From NCBI GenBank assembly GCA_023150835.1, contig JAKLKB010000002.1:1-64000 (forward strand): 64,000 bases of DNA, read 5' to 3'. The translations under genes were made by a program, and so were the position numbers. The number at the start of each line of letters is the position of its first letter. Position 1 is the stretch's first letter. Origin of the DNA: Myxococcota bacterium (GTDB lineage Bacteria > Myxococcota_C > UBA6777). Positions 38,035 to 47,160 of the stretch are shown here, in pieces. The notes under the pieces are model-generated. The model searched no databases, had not been told where the DNA came from, and was given only the letters and a program-made list of their open reading frames with translations.

Positions 38035-38170
38035 CCTATTCATACGATCTCCGCGTAATGTATGATCGCATGATGTAGGGGCGGTTCGCGAACCGCCCTA
38101 TTCTCGGGCAGCCACAGGGGGCTGCCCCTACATTTTTACGATCACACACCCTGCGGATTTCGTATCACTC
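38035..38170. repeat. Element B between menC and menE
   Basis: Full copy. The left arm ATACGATCTCCGCGTAATGTATGATCG is followed by the GGGCGGTTCG/CGAACCGCCC palindrome (38079-38098), a GGGCAGCC/GGCTGCCC hairpin and the right arm TACGATCACACACCCTGCGG. Confidence 0.88.
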
Positions 38171-38210
38171 ATGCAACATCCGCCAATTTGACTCGACTCA
38201 GCGCGACGCA

Positions 38211-38352
38211 CTTGCAAAAAAAAGCCGTGTTCGTACACGCTCAAGCGACAGAGTCGTTGTTTTGGAAGACCTGCGATCTTTTCGCCAAACACGGGGTCAA
38301 GGGAGCCGCGCTCCCTTGTGGGGCGTGGGGCAAAGCCCCACAAACGCCATCG
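38211..38352 (+). repeat. Element A between menC and menE
   Basis: Plus-strand copy: GCCGTGTTCGTACACGCTCAAGCGACAG, ACACGGGGTCAAGGGAGCC, GCGCTCCCTTGTGGGG, then the GTGGGGCAAAGCCCCAC hairpin. Two hairpins, arms GGGAGC/GCTCCC and GGGGC/GCCCC, are clear here. Confidence 0.9.
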
Positions 38353-38369
38353 AACAAGCGACACCGCTC

Positions 38370-39623
38370 CTACTCACAACACGACGCAAAAGAAACGCTC
38401 GGCTCGGTAGGTACGAGGAGATTGGGGTGAGAGGTGATATCGAAGCAAGCGAGGTGGTTTGCGATGGAGGAGAGGTTGAGATGCCCGCCTTGAGACCAAG
38501 GAGGGAGGAGATCGGCGGCAAGAGCGCGGCGTGTATCGAGTCCTGCGGCACGATGCGGCAGGACAGAGGCAGCCCAAAGCGCGAGAAAAGACAGACCAAG
38601 CCCCGACTCAAAGGTGCTGCTAAAGACGGCGGTGCGTTGGTTCATTTGGCTCCACAGCAGCCAATCATCGGTCGGAAGGACCCCGCCAAGAACACTCGGT
38701 TTGAGAACGAGTGTTTTGGCGCAAGCAAGGCGGGGATCGTCACTTTTGGGGTGAAGTTGCGAAAGGCTTTCATCCAAAGCAACGGAAACGCCCGTCTCTT
38801 GGACGAGTTGAGGCAAGAGCAGCGGATTTTGCAGCGGTTCTTCGAGGTATTCGATCGGACAAGAGTGCAAAGCATCGAGAAAGCGGCGGGCTTGATCGAG
38901 CGTCCATGCACGATTCGGGTCGATGCGCAACGTAGCTTGTTTACCGAGCAGATCGTGTAAAGCGCGGACGCGCTTGATATCTTCGGCAAGTTCAGTGCGT
39001 CCGACTTTGAGTTTGAGATGCCGAACGCCTGTGTGCAAAGCGTCTGCGGCTTGTTTTTGCAAGGCATCCAAAGGACCCATCAACAGAACTTGGAGCGGAA
39101 GAGTCGGATGGATCGGTGTATACAGGTCGTGCGAGACGCGAGCAGTTCGGGAGTTTTTTTCGGTTGTGGCGTGTGTTTTGGGTGGACGACTCGGTTGTTT
39201 TGCGCGCAAGCAAAGGTGGGCGCGATAAGTCCAGAGCATCATATCGAGTCCAAAACGCGCAGAGGGCGGCAGATGGAGCGGTTCGAGATGGTGGTGAAAC
39301 GAAGTCATCGCACGCAAGGGCGGAGCGATCAGCTTGCGAGCAGAAGGAGGCACCCAACAGCGCGGATCGAGCAGTTCGTAAACAACTTCGAGCAACGCCA
39401 GCAACATCGGCTTTTGTCGCTGGAGGGTGCTGTAGATGGCGTCGAGCGATTCTTCGTGGAGACCGGGGAGCGGTGCGATCTCGCCGACGCCTTGGGTTCC
39501 ATCGCGATCGCGCAACACAAGCACCAGTCCCTCGCGTTGTTGAAGGCGGTGTGGGCCGATCTGAAGTGTTTCACGCAGAGGAAGAACATAACGGTGCAGA
39601 TCCAAGGAAAACAATTCAGCCAT
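38370..39623 (-). CDS. menC: o-Succinylbenzoate synthase
   Basis: A 417-residue enolase-superfamily dehydratase that converts SHCHC to OSB. The catalytic framework is intact: Lys in HLKLKVGR, metal ligands in LRIDPNRAW, IEYLEEPL and VALDESL, and the second-face Lys in LVLKPSVLGG. It is somewhat longer than typical MenC because of a loop at about 135-165 (PSRPPKTHATTEKNSRTARVS). AAGGATG precedes the ATG. It lies 80 bases downstream of menA in the same direction. Confidence 0.9.
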   Translation of the reverse strand: MAELFSLDLHRYVLPLRETLQIGPHRLQQREGLVLVLRDRDGTQGVGEIAPLPGLHEESLDAIYSTLQRQKPMLLALLEVVYELLDPRCWVPPSARKLIAPPLRAMTSFHHHLEPLHLPPSARFGLDMMLWTYRAHLCLRAKQPSRPPKTHATTEKNSRTARVSHDLYTPIHPTLPLQVLLMGPLDALQKQAADALHTGVRHLKLKVGRTELAEDIKRVRALHDLLGKQATLRIDPNRAWTLDQARRFLDALHSCPIEYLEEPLQNPLLLPQLVQETGVSVALDESLSQLHPKSDDPRLACAKTLVLKPSVLGGVLPTDDWLLWSQMNQRTAVFSSTFESGLGLSFLALWAASVLPHRAAGLDTRRALAADLLPPWSQGGHLNLSSIANHLACFDITSHPNLLVPTEPSVSFASCCE

Positions 39624-39703
39624 CGCGCATCCTTACGCATCAAAAAACGTGTCAACAGAAACCACAAGACACCAAGCGCCGATATCGCTTTGGGATGGGC
39701 TTT

Positions 39704-40591
39704 TTAAGAGAGGATCCACCCGACCGAAAACAGCACGCTGTACAATAAAAGCAGCTGGCCTGTTGTAGCAAGTGCTTGATTGAGGGCTTGGCCGTCATGC
39801 GCGGTCCAAACGACCCGCAACGCAGGAAAGCCAAACAAGAAGATCAGCGAGGCAGAAAGAGCGTAGTGATGGGCCTTTGTCAAGAAGACCAACCACACAG
39901 GCAACAGCGCAGGGATCAACAAACACAAGAGATATTCGACCCGAGCAAAGGTCGCCCCAAAACGCACCGCCAACGTGCGTTTCTTGACTTTGCGATCACC
40001 CTCGATATCGCGGAGATTGTTGACGGCCAACAAGCCCGTCGCGATCAAGCCCGGCCCAAGGCCCGCAAGCAACACCAACGGCGAAAGCGTTAGACGTTGG
40101 AGATAGTAGGTTCCTCCGACCGCAACAGGGCCAAAGAACACCACCACAAAAAGATCGCCAAGGCCCGTATAAGCTAAGGCAAACGGCCCGTAGGTGTAGA
40201 GGATTCCCGCAGCAACCGAGACCAGCCCAAGCACCACGATCGGCCAGCCTCCGCGCCAAACCAACGGGACACCCGACAAGATCGCCAACGCAAACACCCC
40301 GATGTAAGCGCGTTTCATGGTTTGGGGGGACACATAACCCGCTTGCGTGACGCGCACAGGCCCCAAACGATCGGCATCATCAGCCCCCTTTTTGAAGTCG
40401 TAATAGTCATTCGCAAGATTGGTTCCGATCTGGATCAGCAGCGCGCCAAGCAAACAAAAGAAAGCCATCACCAGATGAAAACTGCCGTCGCTGTAAGCCA
40501 TCGCCGATCCAATCAAGACAGGCGCGATCGCCGCGCCAAGCGTTTTCGGGCGAATCGCCATCAAAACGATCTGAGAGAGTGAAGGTGTCAT
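39704..40591 (-). CDS. menA: 1,4-Dihydroxy-2-naphthoate polyprenyltransferase
   Basis: A 295-residue UbiA-family membrane enzyme that attaches the polyprenyl tail to DHNA to make demethylmenaquinone. About nine hydrophobic segments are seen, with the Asp-rich motifs NLANDYYDFKKGADDADR and VNNLRDIEGDRKVKKRTLAVRFG. AIRPKTLGAAIAPVLIG at the N-terminus is typical of MenA. TAGGAAG lies before the ATG. The gap to menD is only 35 bases, so the two are cotranscribed. Confidence 0.93.
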   Translation of the reverse strand: MTPSLSQIVLMAIRPKTLGAAIAPVLIGSAMAYSDGSFHLVMAFFCLLGALLIQIGTNLANDYYDFKKGADDADRLGPVRVTQAGYVSPQTMKRAYIGVFALAILSGVPLVWRGGWPIVVLGLVSVAAGILYTYGPFALAYTGLGDLFVVVFFGPVAVGGTYYLQRLTLSPLVLLAGLGPGLIATGLLAVNNLRDIEGDRKVKKRTLAVRFGATFARVEYLLCLLIPALLPVWLVFLTKAHHYALSASLIFLFGFPALRVVWTAHDGQALNQALATTGQLLLLYSVLFSVGWILS

Positions 40592-40626
40592 GCGCTTCCT
40601 ACGGTGTGAAAGGGGTGAGCTGTTTC

Positions 40627-42444
40627 CTACGATGTGAACGGGGTGATCGTGTGTGCGTGCAGCGCCTGATAAAAGGCCATGTTTCGGTCAGTATGGGTGA
40701 AGACTTCGATCAATACGGGTTGAAGTGCGTGAGTGGCTTCTCGGTAAGTGTCGCGAAAGGCTGAGCGAGAAGTCACTTGAGCAGCGGAAATTCCGATGGA
40801 TTGGGCGATCGGAGCGATCGAGATATCGTGGGGCGTGGTAAAGCAACGCTGAAAGATATCTTCGAAGCGTGCGACAGGCAGAAAGCGGAAGATACCGCCG
40901 CCGTGATTGTTGAGGACAACGATCACCAACGGGATCCGGGATTGTTTGAGCAAGATCAAGGAGTTCAAGTCGTGGATCAAAGACAGATCACCGATCAACA
41001 ACGTCCCTTTGGTGCGGGAACCTGCCACAAAACCAAGCGCCGACGCAAGCAAACCATCGATCCCACTGGCTCCACGATTGGCGGCCAGCGGGACCGCGTG
41101 ACCGAAACCATCCGCAAATCGGTCAAGATCGCGGATCGGCATACTGTTGCCGACAAAAAGCGCATGTTCTTTGGGGATCAGTCGAGAGATATCGAAGGCG
41201 ATGGCTGGTTCGTGAAGATCGTCCAGATCGAGGGTTTCGCGAACGTGCCGAAGATACGATTGGTCGGCTTCTTGCCAACTGCGCAGCCATTCTTGCGAAC
41301 GCTCGGCGATATCCACCGAAAGCAACGCACAAAGAGACTCCGCAAAGGCCGAGGGATGGCAGGCAAGGCGTGTCTGGACTTGGTGGGTGGGATCGAGGCG
41401 TTCGGGATGTTCGTGAACCGCAACATACGGTGTATCGGGATGTTCTTCGAGATAAGACAAAAAGTGCTTTGCGACCAGCGGTCCGCCGAGATGCAAGATC
41501 AGATCAGGCTTGGAAGAAGCGCGCCATCGGGGATCACGCAACAGCCCGTCAAACGAAAGGATGCGTTGGGAGGGTTGCATCCCAAGACGCACACCTGAGC
41601 CGATATCCGCAAAAAGCGGCCATCCAAGACGCCCGGCCAATCGGAGGATCGGAGTTCTGTCCCACCAAACAGGCATACGCCCCAACACCAACACCCCACG
41701 AACCGCCCGCACCACCGAAGCAAACAGCGTGGGAGGCAACGCAGGAAGACCTTGTGCTTGAGCGTGAGCGTACATCGTCCAAGGCTGCGAATCTTTCCAC
41801 CATTGCGCCAAAGGCTCCGTATAATCGGGCGATATCGGCGATTCGACAGGAACCAGCGGCTCACGAAAGCGCCAATTGAGATGAACAGGCCCCGCAAAAG
41901 GCCCTGTGGCGCGGTGGAGAGCTTGGGCCAAAGTCGTCAACACAAACTGCGGTGCGATCGACTCGGTCGGACAAGGGATATCAAAGAACCAGCGGGCATG
42001 ATGACCGAACAAGTGGGTTTGTGGGATGGATTGATTGGCCCCGCATTGTTCGAGTTCGGGGGGACGATCTGCCGAACAGATCAACATCGGAAGATGATCC
42101 ACCGAAGCCTCGATTACTGCGGGGAGATAATTGGCGACGGCGGTTCCTGATGTGCAGATCAACAACGCAGGAAGTCCCGTAGCACGGGCATAACCAAGCG
42201 CATAAAACGCAGCGGCTCGCTCGTCATAACAGATCTGTAGCCGCGCCTTGGGATGGCGCGCAACAGCCGCCGTCAACGGCGTAGAGCGCGATCCCGGCGA
42301 GACGCAAAAAGTCTCGATGCCGTGTCGGATGGCTTCTTCTACAAAGATCGCGGCCCACAGGGCGTTGAGATTGGGGGCATCAGGTCGGTTTCGATCGAGG
42401 GCATCGGGTCGGTTTTGGTGGGGGGCATCGGATCGGGTGCGCAA
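40627..42444 (-). CDS. menD: SEPHCHC synthase (2-oxoglutarate/isochorismate condensing, ThDP-dependent)
   Basis: About 605 residues from a TTG start chosen because GGGAG lies eight bases upstream. The open frame continues to 42492. Motifs: FCVSPGSRSTPLTAAV, CYDERAAAFYALGYAR (catalytic Glu region), TSGTAVANYLPAVIEA, ADRPPELEQCGANQSIPQ and a C-terminal ThDP region IGDLSLIHDLNSL. The first about 25 residues are a DAxxxNRPDA repeat that overlaps the end of menF in another frame. Conserved MenD sequence begins only at LNALWAAIFVEEAIRHG, so the true start could also be a CTG near 42370. Confidence 0.9.
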   Translation of the reverse strand: MRTRSDAPHQNRPDALDRNRPDAPNLNALWAAIFVEEAIRHGIETFCVSPGSRSTPLTAAVARHPKARLQICYDERAAAFYALGYARATGLPALLICTSGTAVANYLPAVIEASVDHLPMLICSADRPPELEQCGANQSIPQTHLFGHHARWFFDIPCPTESIAPQFVLTTLAQALHRATGPFAGPVHLNWRFREPLVPVESPISPDYTEPLAQWWKDSQPWTMYAHAQAQGLPALPPTLFASVVRAVRGVLVLGRMPVWWDRTPILRLAGRLGWPLFADIGSGVRLGMQPSQRILSFDGLLRDPRWRASSKPDLILHLGGPLVAKHFLSYLEEHPDTPYVAVHEHPERLDPTHQVQTRLACHPSAFAESLCALLSVDIAERSQEWLRSWQEADQSYLRHVRETLDLDDLHEPAIAFDISRLIPKEHALFVGNSMPIRDLDRFADGFGHAVPLAANRGASGIDGLLASALGFVAGSRTKGTLLIGDLSLIHDLNSLILLKQSRIPLVIVVLNNHGGGIFRFLPVARFEDIFQRCFTTPHDISIAPIAQSIGISAAQVTSRSAFRDTYREATHALQPVLIEVFTHTDRNMAFYQALHAHTITPFTS

Positions 42445-44147
42445 TCGACAAACTCCCAAAATGTTTTCAGCTTTTGTTCTAATTCTTGCCATTCTGTTTC
42501 GGCATCTGAATCAGGAACAATCCCTGCGCCTGTGAACAACAACAACTGCTCTTGTGCCAACAACGCGGAACGGATCGCCACCGCGAACTCGGCCCCTTGC
42601 GCCCCCATCCATCCGACAGGGGCCGCATACCACCCTCGCCCAAAGCGTTCAAACTCCCGCAACAACGAAAGCGCCATCACAGAAGGTCGCCCCCCCACCG
42701 CAGGCGTCGGATGCAGCGCCCGAAGGATCGATGTATCGTCCACTTCTGCGTGCAAATGCCCTTGTATCGGCGTCCACAGATGTTGCACGTACTTGAGTTT
42801 TCGCAAGGCAGGAGCAGGGATCTCCGCAAGTGCATGACACAATAGGCCAAAACGCTCTCGCAAAGAACGGAGCACCAAAAGCTGTTCGTAGCGATCCTTG
42901 GGACTGGCGAGCAGCTCTTCTCCAAGCCGTTGATCCTGTGTGGGATCGCTTCGGCGAGGGCGAGTTCCTGCAAGGGCTTCGCTGAAAAGCAACTCGCCTT
43001 GGCGCGCATACAAACGCTCTGGCGAAGCCCCCAAAAACACCGTGTGACGGGTGGGTTGGAATGCAAAAACGTAAGAGTCCGCAGCTTGGGCGCGCAGGGC
43101 CGCCAGCAAAGCAAACGGAGCGTTGGAGTCAGACAAAACAACATCGCTTGTAGGCTCGCAAGCAGCGCAAGAGGCCGCCTCGTTGTGGAGGGGATGCGAA
43201 GCCTCGTTGTGAAGCGGATGCGATACCTCGTTGTGGAGGGGATGCGATGCCTCGTTGTGGAGGGGATGCGATGCCTCGTTGTGGAGGGGATGCGATGCCT
43301 CGTTGTGTTGGGATGGACATTGTGATCGCAGGCGGAGCGTTGTTTGGCGTGCAAGGACGATCTTTTCGAGGGAGCCTTGTGCGAAAGAGTCTTTGGCGCG
43401 TTTGATCGTGTCCTTCCAAAGAGGGAGGATGGGCGTATCTTGGCGCGATATCGCACGATACGCAGAAAAGGCAGGGGGAACACAAGAGCGCGGCGGAGAG
43501 AGCAGCCCCTCTTCGTCGATCAAACGGCGCTGCACAGCGATCTGTTTGATTCGGTCGGTGTCTGGAGCAAGAGCCAAGGCCAAAGCCAGCGAGTACTGGC
43601 CGCCTTCTTTGGTAAGCATCACACGCGGAAGCGTCCATTGGACGGGCGAAAAGGCGCTCCAAGCAGAGGGTAGCGGTCGTTCAAGATCAAAGGCTTGCCC
43701 GCCAAAAAATCGCAAGGTCGGAGGTGCATCGCAAAGGAAAGATCGCACTTTTTGTAAGACAGGTTCGGGCTGCTCGCCCGAAAGCTGCAACGCCACACCC
43801 AACCCCGCACAGATCAAAGAGCGTTCACGGTCAGACCAAAAGACCCGACAATCCGCGTCGTATGCACACAGCCATCCGATCAAGTCCAACGATGCGCTAT
43901 CTTCCACAGGACAGCAAAAAAACAACAGCATCTCGGCCTCTGTACGGGGCGGCTGACCAAGCTCCGCAAGCAGAGCCGAGGAAAGAGGCGAAGGGATCAA
44001 AGAGGGCATCTCTGCGCATTCGAGGGCTGAAAACGTTGCATGGAGGGCCAGATACGCATCCTCCAACGGGAGTGCTTGTTTCGAGACAGGCAACGACCAG
44101 AGGATCGGCTTGGAGGGTGTAGGGGTAGTTGCCCAAGAGGCTCTCAT
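42339..44147 (-). CDS. menF: Isochorismate synthase with repeat insertion and extended tail
   Basis: A 602-residue chorismate-utilising enzyme, far longer than the usual 430-460. It converts chorismate to isochorismate, the first committed step. Conserved regions: KIVLARQTTL, FLGASPERLYARQGELLFSEALAGTRPR, HPTPAVGGRP, GWYAAPVGWMGAQGAEFAVAIRSAL and GAGIVPDSDAETEWQELEQKLKTFW. Extra length comes from an SHPLHNEA tandem insertion at about residues 279-325 and a C-terminal DPMPPTKTDPMP tail overlapping menD. The ATG is preceded by AGCCGA only, so the start is less certain. Confidence 0.92.
   Translation of the reverse strand: MRASWATTPTPSKPILWSLPVSKQALPLEDAYLALHATFSALECAEMPSLIPSPLSSALLAELGQPPRTEAEMLLFFCCPVEDSASLDLIGWLCAYDADCRVFWSDRERSLICAGLGVALQLSGEQPEPVLQKVRSFLCDAPPTLRFFGGQAFDLERPLPSAWSAFSPVQWTLPRVMLTKEGGQYSLALALALAPDTDRIKQIAVQRRLIDEEGLLSPPRSCVPPAFSAYRAISRQDTPILPLWKDTIKRAKDSFAQGSLEKIVLARQTTLRLRSQCPSQHNEASHPLHNEASHPLHNEASHPLHNEVSHPLHNEASHPLHNEAASCAACEPTSDVVLSDSNAPFALLAALRAQAADSYVFAFQPTRHTVFLGASPERLYARQGELLFSEALAGTRPRRSDPTQDQRLGEELLASPKDRYEQLLVLRSLRERFGLLCHALAEIPAPALRKLKYVQHLWTPIQGHLHAEVDDTSILRALHPTPAVGGRPSVMALSLLREFERFGRGWYAAPVGWMGAQGAEFAVAIRSALLAQEQLLLFTGAGIVPDSDAETEWQELEQKLKTFWEFVDCAPDPMPPTKTDPMPSIETDLMPPISTPCGPRSL
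42373..42440 (-). repeat. 24-bp tandem repeat in the menF/menD overlap
   Basis: The plus-strand unit GGGGGCATC(A/G)GGTCGGTTT begins at 42373, 42397 and 42421. On the minus strand it encodes TDPMP-type units of MenF in one frame and NRPDA-type units of MenD in another. Confidence 0.92.
43177..43317 (-). repeat. 24-bp tandem repeat inside menF, about 5.8 copies
   Basis: The plus-strand unit GCCTCGTTGTGGAGGGGATG(CGAT) begins at 43177, 43201, 43225, 43249 and 43273, with a partial at 43297. It encodes SHPLHNEA repeats on the minus strand. Confidence 0.95.
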
Positions 44148-44190
44148 CGTTCGGCTCCATCGGGTCTTTCGTGCGCTTGGTCAAAAAACG

Positions 44191-44934
44191 CTAGGCAGGG
44201 TGGGCGTTGGGCTTGTCCCCTTGGTAGAGGGTGGCGATCCCAAAGGTCAGGGGATGGGCTTCGACTTGTGTAAAGCCAGCCTCCCGCATCATCTGACAAA
44301 ATGCCTCACCATAAGGAAAAGCCTCGACGCTTTGGTTGAGATAGCTGTATGCGTAGCGATCGCCTGACACCAACGCGCCGATAAACGGCAAGATCCGACG
44401 AAAATACAACAGATACAGGCTGCGCATGACCCGCAAGCGCGGGAGAGAGAATTCGAGGATGATCGCACGTCCATTGGGTCGCAAGACACGGTACATCTCT
44501 CGCAAAGAAGCAGAGACATCGCTGACGTTGCGGATGCCAAAAGCGATCGTCACGACATCAAAGGATCCGTCTTTGACAGGGACTTGTGTCGCATCGCCCG
44601 TTTCGAGGGCGGTGGGCTGGGGAAGTTGAAGCGATTGAAGCTTTTGCCGCCCAATGGCCAACATCCCTTCGGAAAGATCCATCCCAAGCGCCCGTTGGAT
44701 GCGGGGTTCGGCTTGACAAAGCGTAATCAACAGATCGCCTGTTCCTGTCGCCATATCGAGCAATTCGAGGGGACGCTCTTTGGGCAGGTGGCGTGCAACG
44801 CGCCGCCGCCAGCGCTTGTCGATCCCCATAGACAAGACGCGATTGAGCGGATCGTAGGTTTGTGCGATCCGATCGAACATCTGCCAAGTTCGATCCTTTT
44901 CTTGTAGATTCACACCTGCTTTTTGATCAGACAT
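44191..44934 (-). CDS. menG: Demethylmenaquinone methyltransferase
   Basis: A 247-residue SAM-dependent methyltransferase (UbiE/MenG family) that catalyses the last step to menaquinone. Motifs: QMFDRIAQTYDPLNRVLSMGIDKRWRR, SAM-binding LLDMATGTGDLL, FDVVTIAFGIRNVSD and YRVLRPNGRAIILEFS. The ATG at 44934 has GGAG eight bases upstream; an ATG at 44949 has no such site. It lies 43 bases upstream of menF within the operon. Confidence 0.93.
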   Translation of the reverse strand: MSDQKAGVNLQEKDRTWQMFDRIAQTYDPLNRVLSMGIDKRWRRRVARHLPKERPLELLDMATGTGDLLITLCQAEPRIQRALGMDLSEGMLAIGRQKLQSLQLPQPTALETGDATQVPVKDGSFDVVTIAFGIRNVSDVSASLREMYRVLRPNGRAIILEFSLPRLRVMRSLYLLYFRRILPFIGALVSGDRYAYSYLNQSVEAFPYGEAFCQMMREAGFTQVEAHPLTFGIATLYQGDKPNAHPA

Positions 44935-45024
44935 ACACACATACTCCATGAGACAACAACGGATGAGGAGGGGGCTTACGCGATGGGATGGTTTTTGTGG
45001 GGCGTTGCCGGGGTTCAGCGGTCA

Positions 45025-45882
45025 TCAAAGAGAGCGATCAAGGGCAGCAGCGATGCGGCGGATCTGGCCCATCATCGAAGCAAAGCGCTCGAAGTCTAAA
45101 CTTTGGCGGCCATCGGAGAGGGCTTGTTCGGGGCGGGGGTGAACTTCGATCAACAGCCCGTCGGCCCCCGCAGCGATCGCGGCACGAGCCACAGCCGCGA
45201 CATACTCGGACTTTCCTGTGCCGTGGCTTGGGTCGGCAAAGACGGGCAGGTGGCTGAGGCGTTTCAGGGCAGGGATCGCATTGATATCAAAAGTGTTTCG
45301 GGTTTCTTGCTCAAAAGTACGGATGCCGCGTTCACACAGGATGACTTGTGTATTTCCTTCGAGGAGGATGTATTCGGCGGAATACAGGAGTTCTTCGAGG
45401 GTGCTTGACATGCCGCGTTTGAGCAAGATCGGTTTTTGTGAGCGCGCAGCGGCCCGCAACAGCGGGAAGTTTTGCATACTGCGCGTGCCGATCTGCAAGA
45501 TATCGGCGCACTCTGCGACCATGCCGACCATCGCAGGGTCCATCACTTCGGTGACAACGGCCAATCCAGTAGATTCACGCGCCAAGGCCAGCCACTCCAA
45601 GCCTTGTTGTTGGCTACCTTGGAAGCTGTAAGGCGAAGTACGCGGCTTAAAGGCCCCTCCGCGCAGACCAAAGGCCCCTTGTGCCTTGACAAAAGACGCG
45701 ATCTCAAGGATCTGCTCGCGGCTTTCGACCGCACAAGGCCCTGCGATCACGCGCACTTGCTGCCCTCCAAGCAAACCTTGCGGGAGTTTTACCTCCGTAT
45801 CGGCTTGCCCGATCCCTCGCCGCGCAAGGGGGCGCGCAGGGGCGGAAGCTCCCAGTGGCTCTTGATCGACTTGCTTACCCAA
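45025..45882 (-). CDS. aroF: 3-Deoxy-7-phosphoheptulonate (DAHP) synthase, AroA-I-beta/KDO8P-like type
   Basis: A 285-residue enzyme making DAHP from PEP and erythrose-4-phosphate, entry to the shikimate pathway that supplies chorismate to MenF. Motifs: [55 protein letters not shown] and [15 protein letters not shown]. It lacks an N-terminal regulatory ferredoxin-like domain; about 50 residues of basic/Pro-rich leader precede the core. A TTG start at 45882 is chosen for its AAAGGAG at eight bases; the frame stays open to 45930. A precursor gene inside the men operon fits its supply role. Confidence 0.9.
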   Translation of the reverse strand: MGKQVDQEPLGASAPARPLARRGIGQADTEVKLPQGLLGGQQVRVIAGPCAVESREQILEIASFVKAQGAFGLRGGAFKPRTSPYSFQGSQQQGLEWLALARESTGLAVVTEVMDPAMVGMVAECADILQIGTRSMQNFPLLRAAARSQKPILLKRGMSSTLEELLYSAEYILLEGNTQVILCERGIRTFEQETRNTFDINAIPALKRLSHLPVFADPSHGTGKSEYVAAVARAAIAAGADGLLIEVHPRPEQALSDGRQSLDFERFASMMGQIRRIAAALDRSL

Positions 45883-46037
45883 CGTATTCGCTCCTTTACT
45901 GAGAGAGAAAGAACAGGCTCTCCAATACACCCCTTGAGATGCGAGGCTTGCAAAAAGGTGGCGGCCCCTGATGCCAAAGAAGCTCTATCCAAGGGACGGT
46001 AGAGATCAAAAGCAGCGAGGCTCGGTAAAAAAGCGTC

Positions 46038-46934
46038 TCAATAATGCCAAGGGAACTTGGTGTAATCTTGCTTGCGCTTTTCCAAGAAAGCATCGCGCCC
46101 TTCGACGGCTTCTTCGGTTGCGTACGCAAGCCGGGTGGCCTCGCCCGCAAACAGTTGTTGCCCGACGATGCCTTCGTCGGGGAGGTTGAAGGCGTATTTG
46201 AGCATACGGATCGCGGTGGGACTTTTGGTGGTGATCTCTTGGGCCCAATCAAGGGCAAAGCGTTCGAGATCAGCGTGATCGACCACAGCGTTGACCATGC
46301 CCATCGCAGCGGCCTCTTCGGCGCTGTAATTTTTTCCGACAAAAAAGATCTCACGAGCTTTCTTTTGGCCGACTTGACGCGCAAGCAAAGCCGAGCCGTA
46401 GCCGCCGTCGAAACTGGCGACATCCGCGTCGGTTTGTTTGAAGATCGCGTGCTGCCGACTGGCGATGGTGAGATCACAAACCACGTGCAGACTGTGTCCT
46501 CCACCCACCGCCCAGCCCGGAACCACCGCGATCACGACTTTGGGCATAAAACGGATCAGGCGCTGCACTTCGAGGATATGAAGACGTCCAAGCCTCCCGA
46601 TATCCGGCTGATGTGCAGCATCGCCTTCGTATTTGTAGCCGTCTTTGCCGCGAATCCGCTGATCTCCGCCCGAGCAAAAGGCCCATCCACCGTCTTTGGG
46701 GGAGGGACCGTTCCCTGTCAACAACACACAACCCACATCCGAGGACATTCGGGCATGATCGAGCGCTCGGTAGAGTTCATCGACGGTGTGTGGACGAAAG
46801 GCATTGCGGACTTCGGGGCGATCAAAAGCGATGCGAACCGTCCCTTGATCAAGCGCCCGATGGTAGGTGATATCGGTTAGATCAAGCCCTTCGACAGGGC
46901 GCCAGCGTTGGGCCTCAAACAATTCGGATACCAT
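46038..46934 (-). CDS. menB: 1,4-Dihydroxy-2-naphthoyl-CoA synthase
   Basis: A 298-residue crotonase-family enzyme that closes the naphthoate ring from OSB-CoA. Motifs: RIAFDRPEVRNAFRPHTVDEL, FCSGGDQRIRGKDGY, VPGWAVGGGHSLHVVCDLTIAS (oxyanion hole), TDADVASFDGGYG and FFVGKNYSAEEA. The GGDQR and DADVxSFDxGYG strings are diagnostic of MenB. It is the first gene of the men operon; the 155-base gap to aroF shows nothing notable. Its upstream region is shared with the divergent arsR gene. Confidence 0.95.
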   Translation of the reverse strand: MVSELFEAQRWRPVEGLDLTDITYHRALDQGTVRIAFDRPEVRNAFRPHTVDELYRALDHARMSSDVGCVLLTGNGPSPKDGGWAFCSGGDQRIRGKDGYKYEGDAAHQPDIGRLGRLHILEVQRLIRFMPKVVIAVVPGWAVGGGHSLHVVCDLTIASRQHAIFKQTDADVASFDGGYGSALLARQVGQKKAREIFFVGKNYSAEEAAAMGMVNAVVDHADLERFALDWAQEITTKSPTAIRMLKYAFNLPDEGIVGQQLFAGEATRLAYATEEAVEGRDAFLEKRKQDYTKFPWHY

Positions 46935-47115
46935 AAGCCTTTGTCACCTTTCCTTAAAGAGAAGACGGACTCGTTGGGTTTGTTCCGTGTGGTGGGGCGA
47001 TCTCGCCAGAAAGCAGCAGAACCGCGCCACCACCAAAAAACCCGAAGCCATCTAGCGCATCGTAGGAGACTTGTCCACACCTTTTCATTTTTACGCCTCC
47101 GTCTGGACTTTGCAT

Positions 47116-47137
47116 ATATCTTCATCTATGAACATAT
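47116..47137. promoter_or_regulatory. 22-bp palindrome, candidate ArsR-type operator
   Basis: Arms ATATxTTCAT and ATGAAxATAT around a two-base centre; only three symmetric pairs mismatch. The TTCAT/ATGAA core flanked by AT matches the general form of ArsR/SmtB-family operators. It is in the intergenic region between menB (start 46934) and the ArsR gene (start 47271). Binding is inferred. Confidence 0.6.
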
Positions 47138-47160
47138 CGAAAGAAAGAATGGGTTTGCGT

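Noticed and set aside
39018-39748. Plus-strand frames of 210-229 residues opposite menC
   Set aside because: They are shadows of menC, which has all enolase-superfamily catalytic residues.
43177-43317. Possible phage or plasmid iterons
   Set aside because: The 24-bp repeat lies within menF and is translated in frame; no replication gene is nearby.
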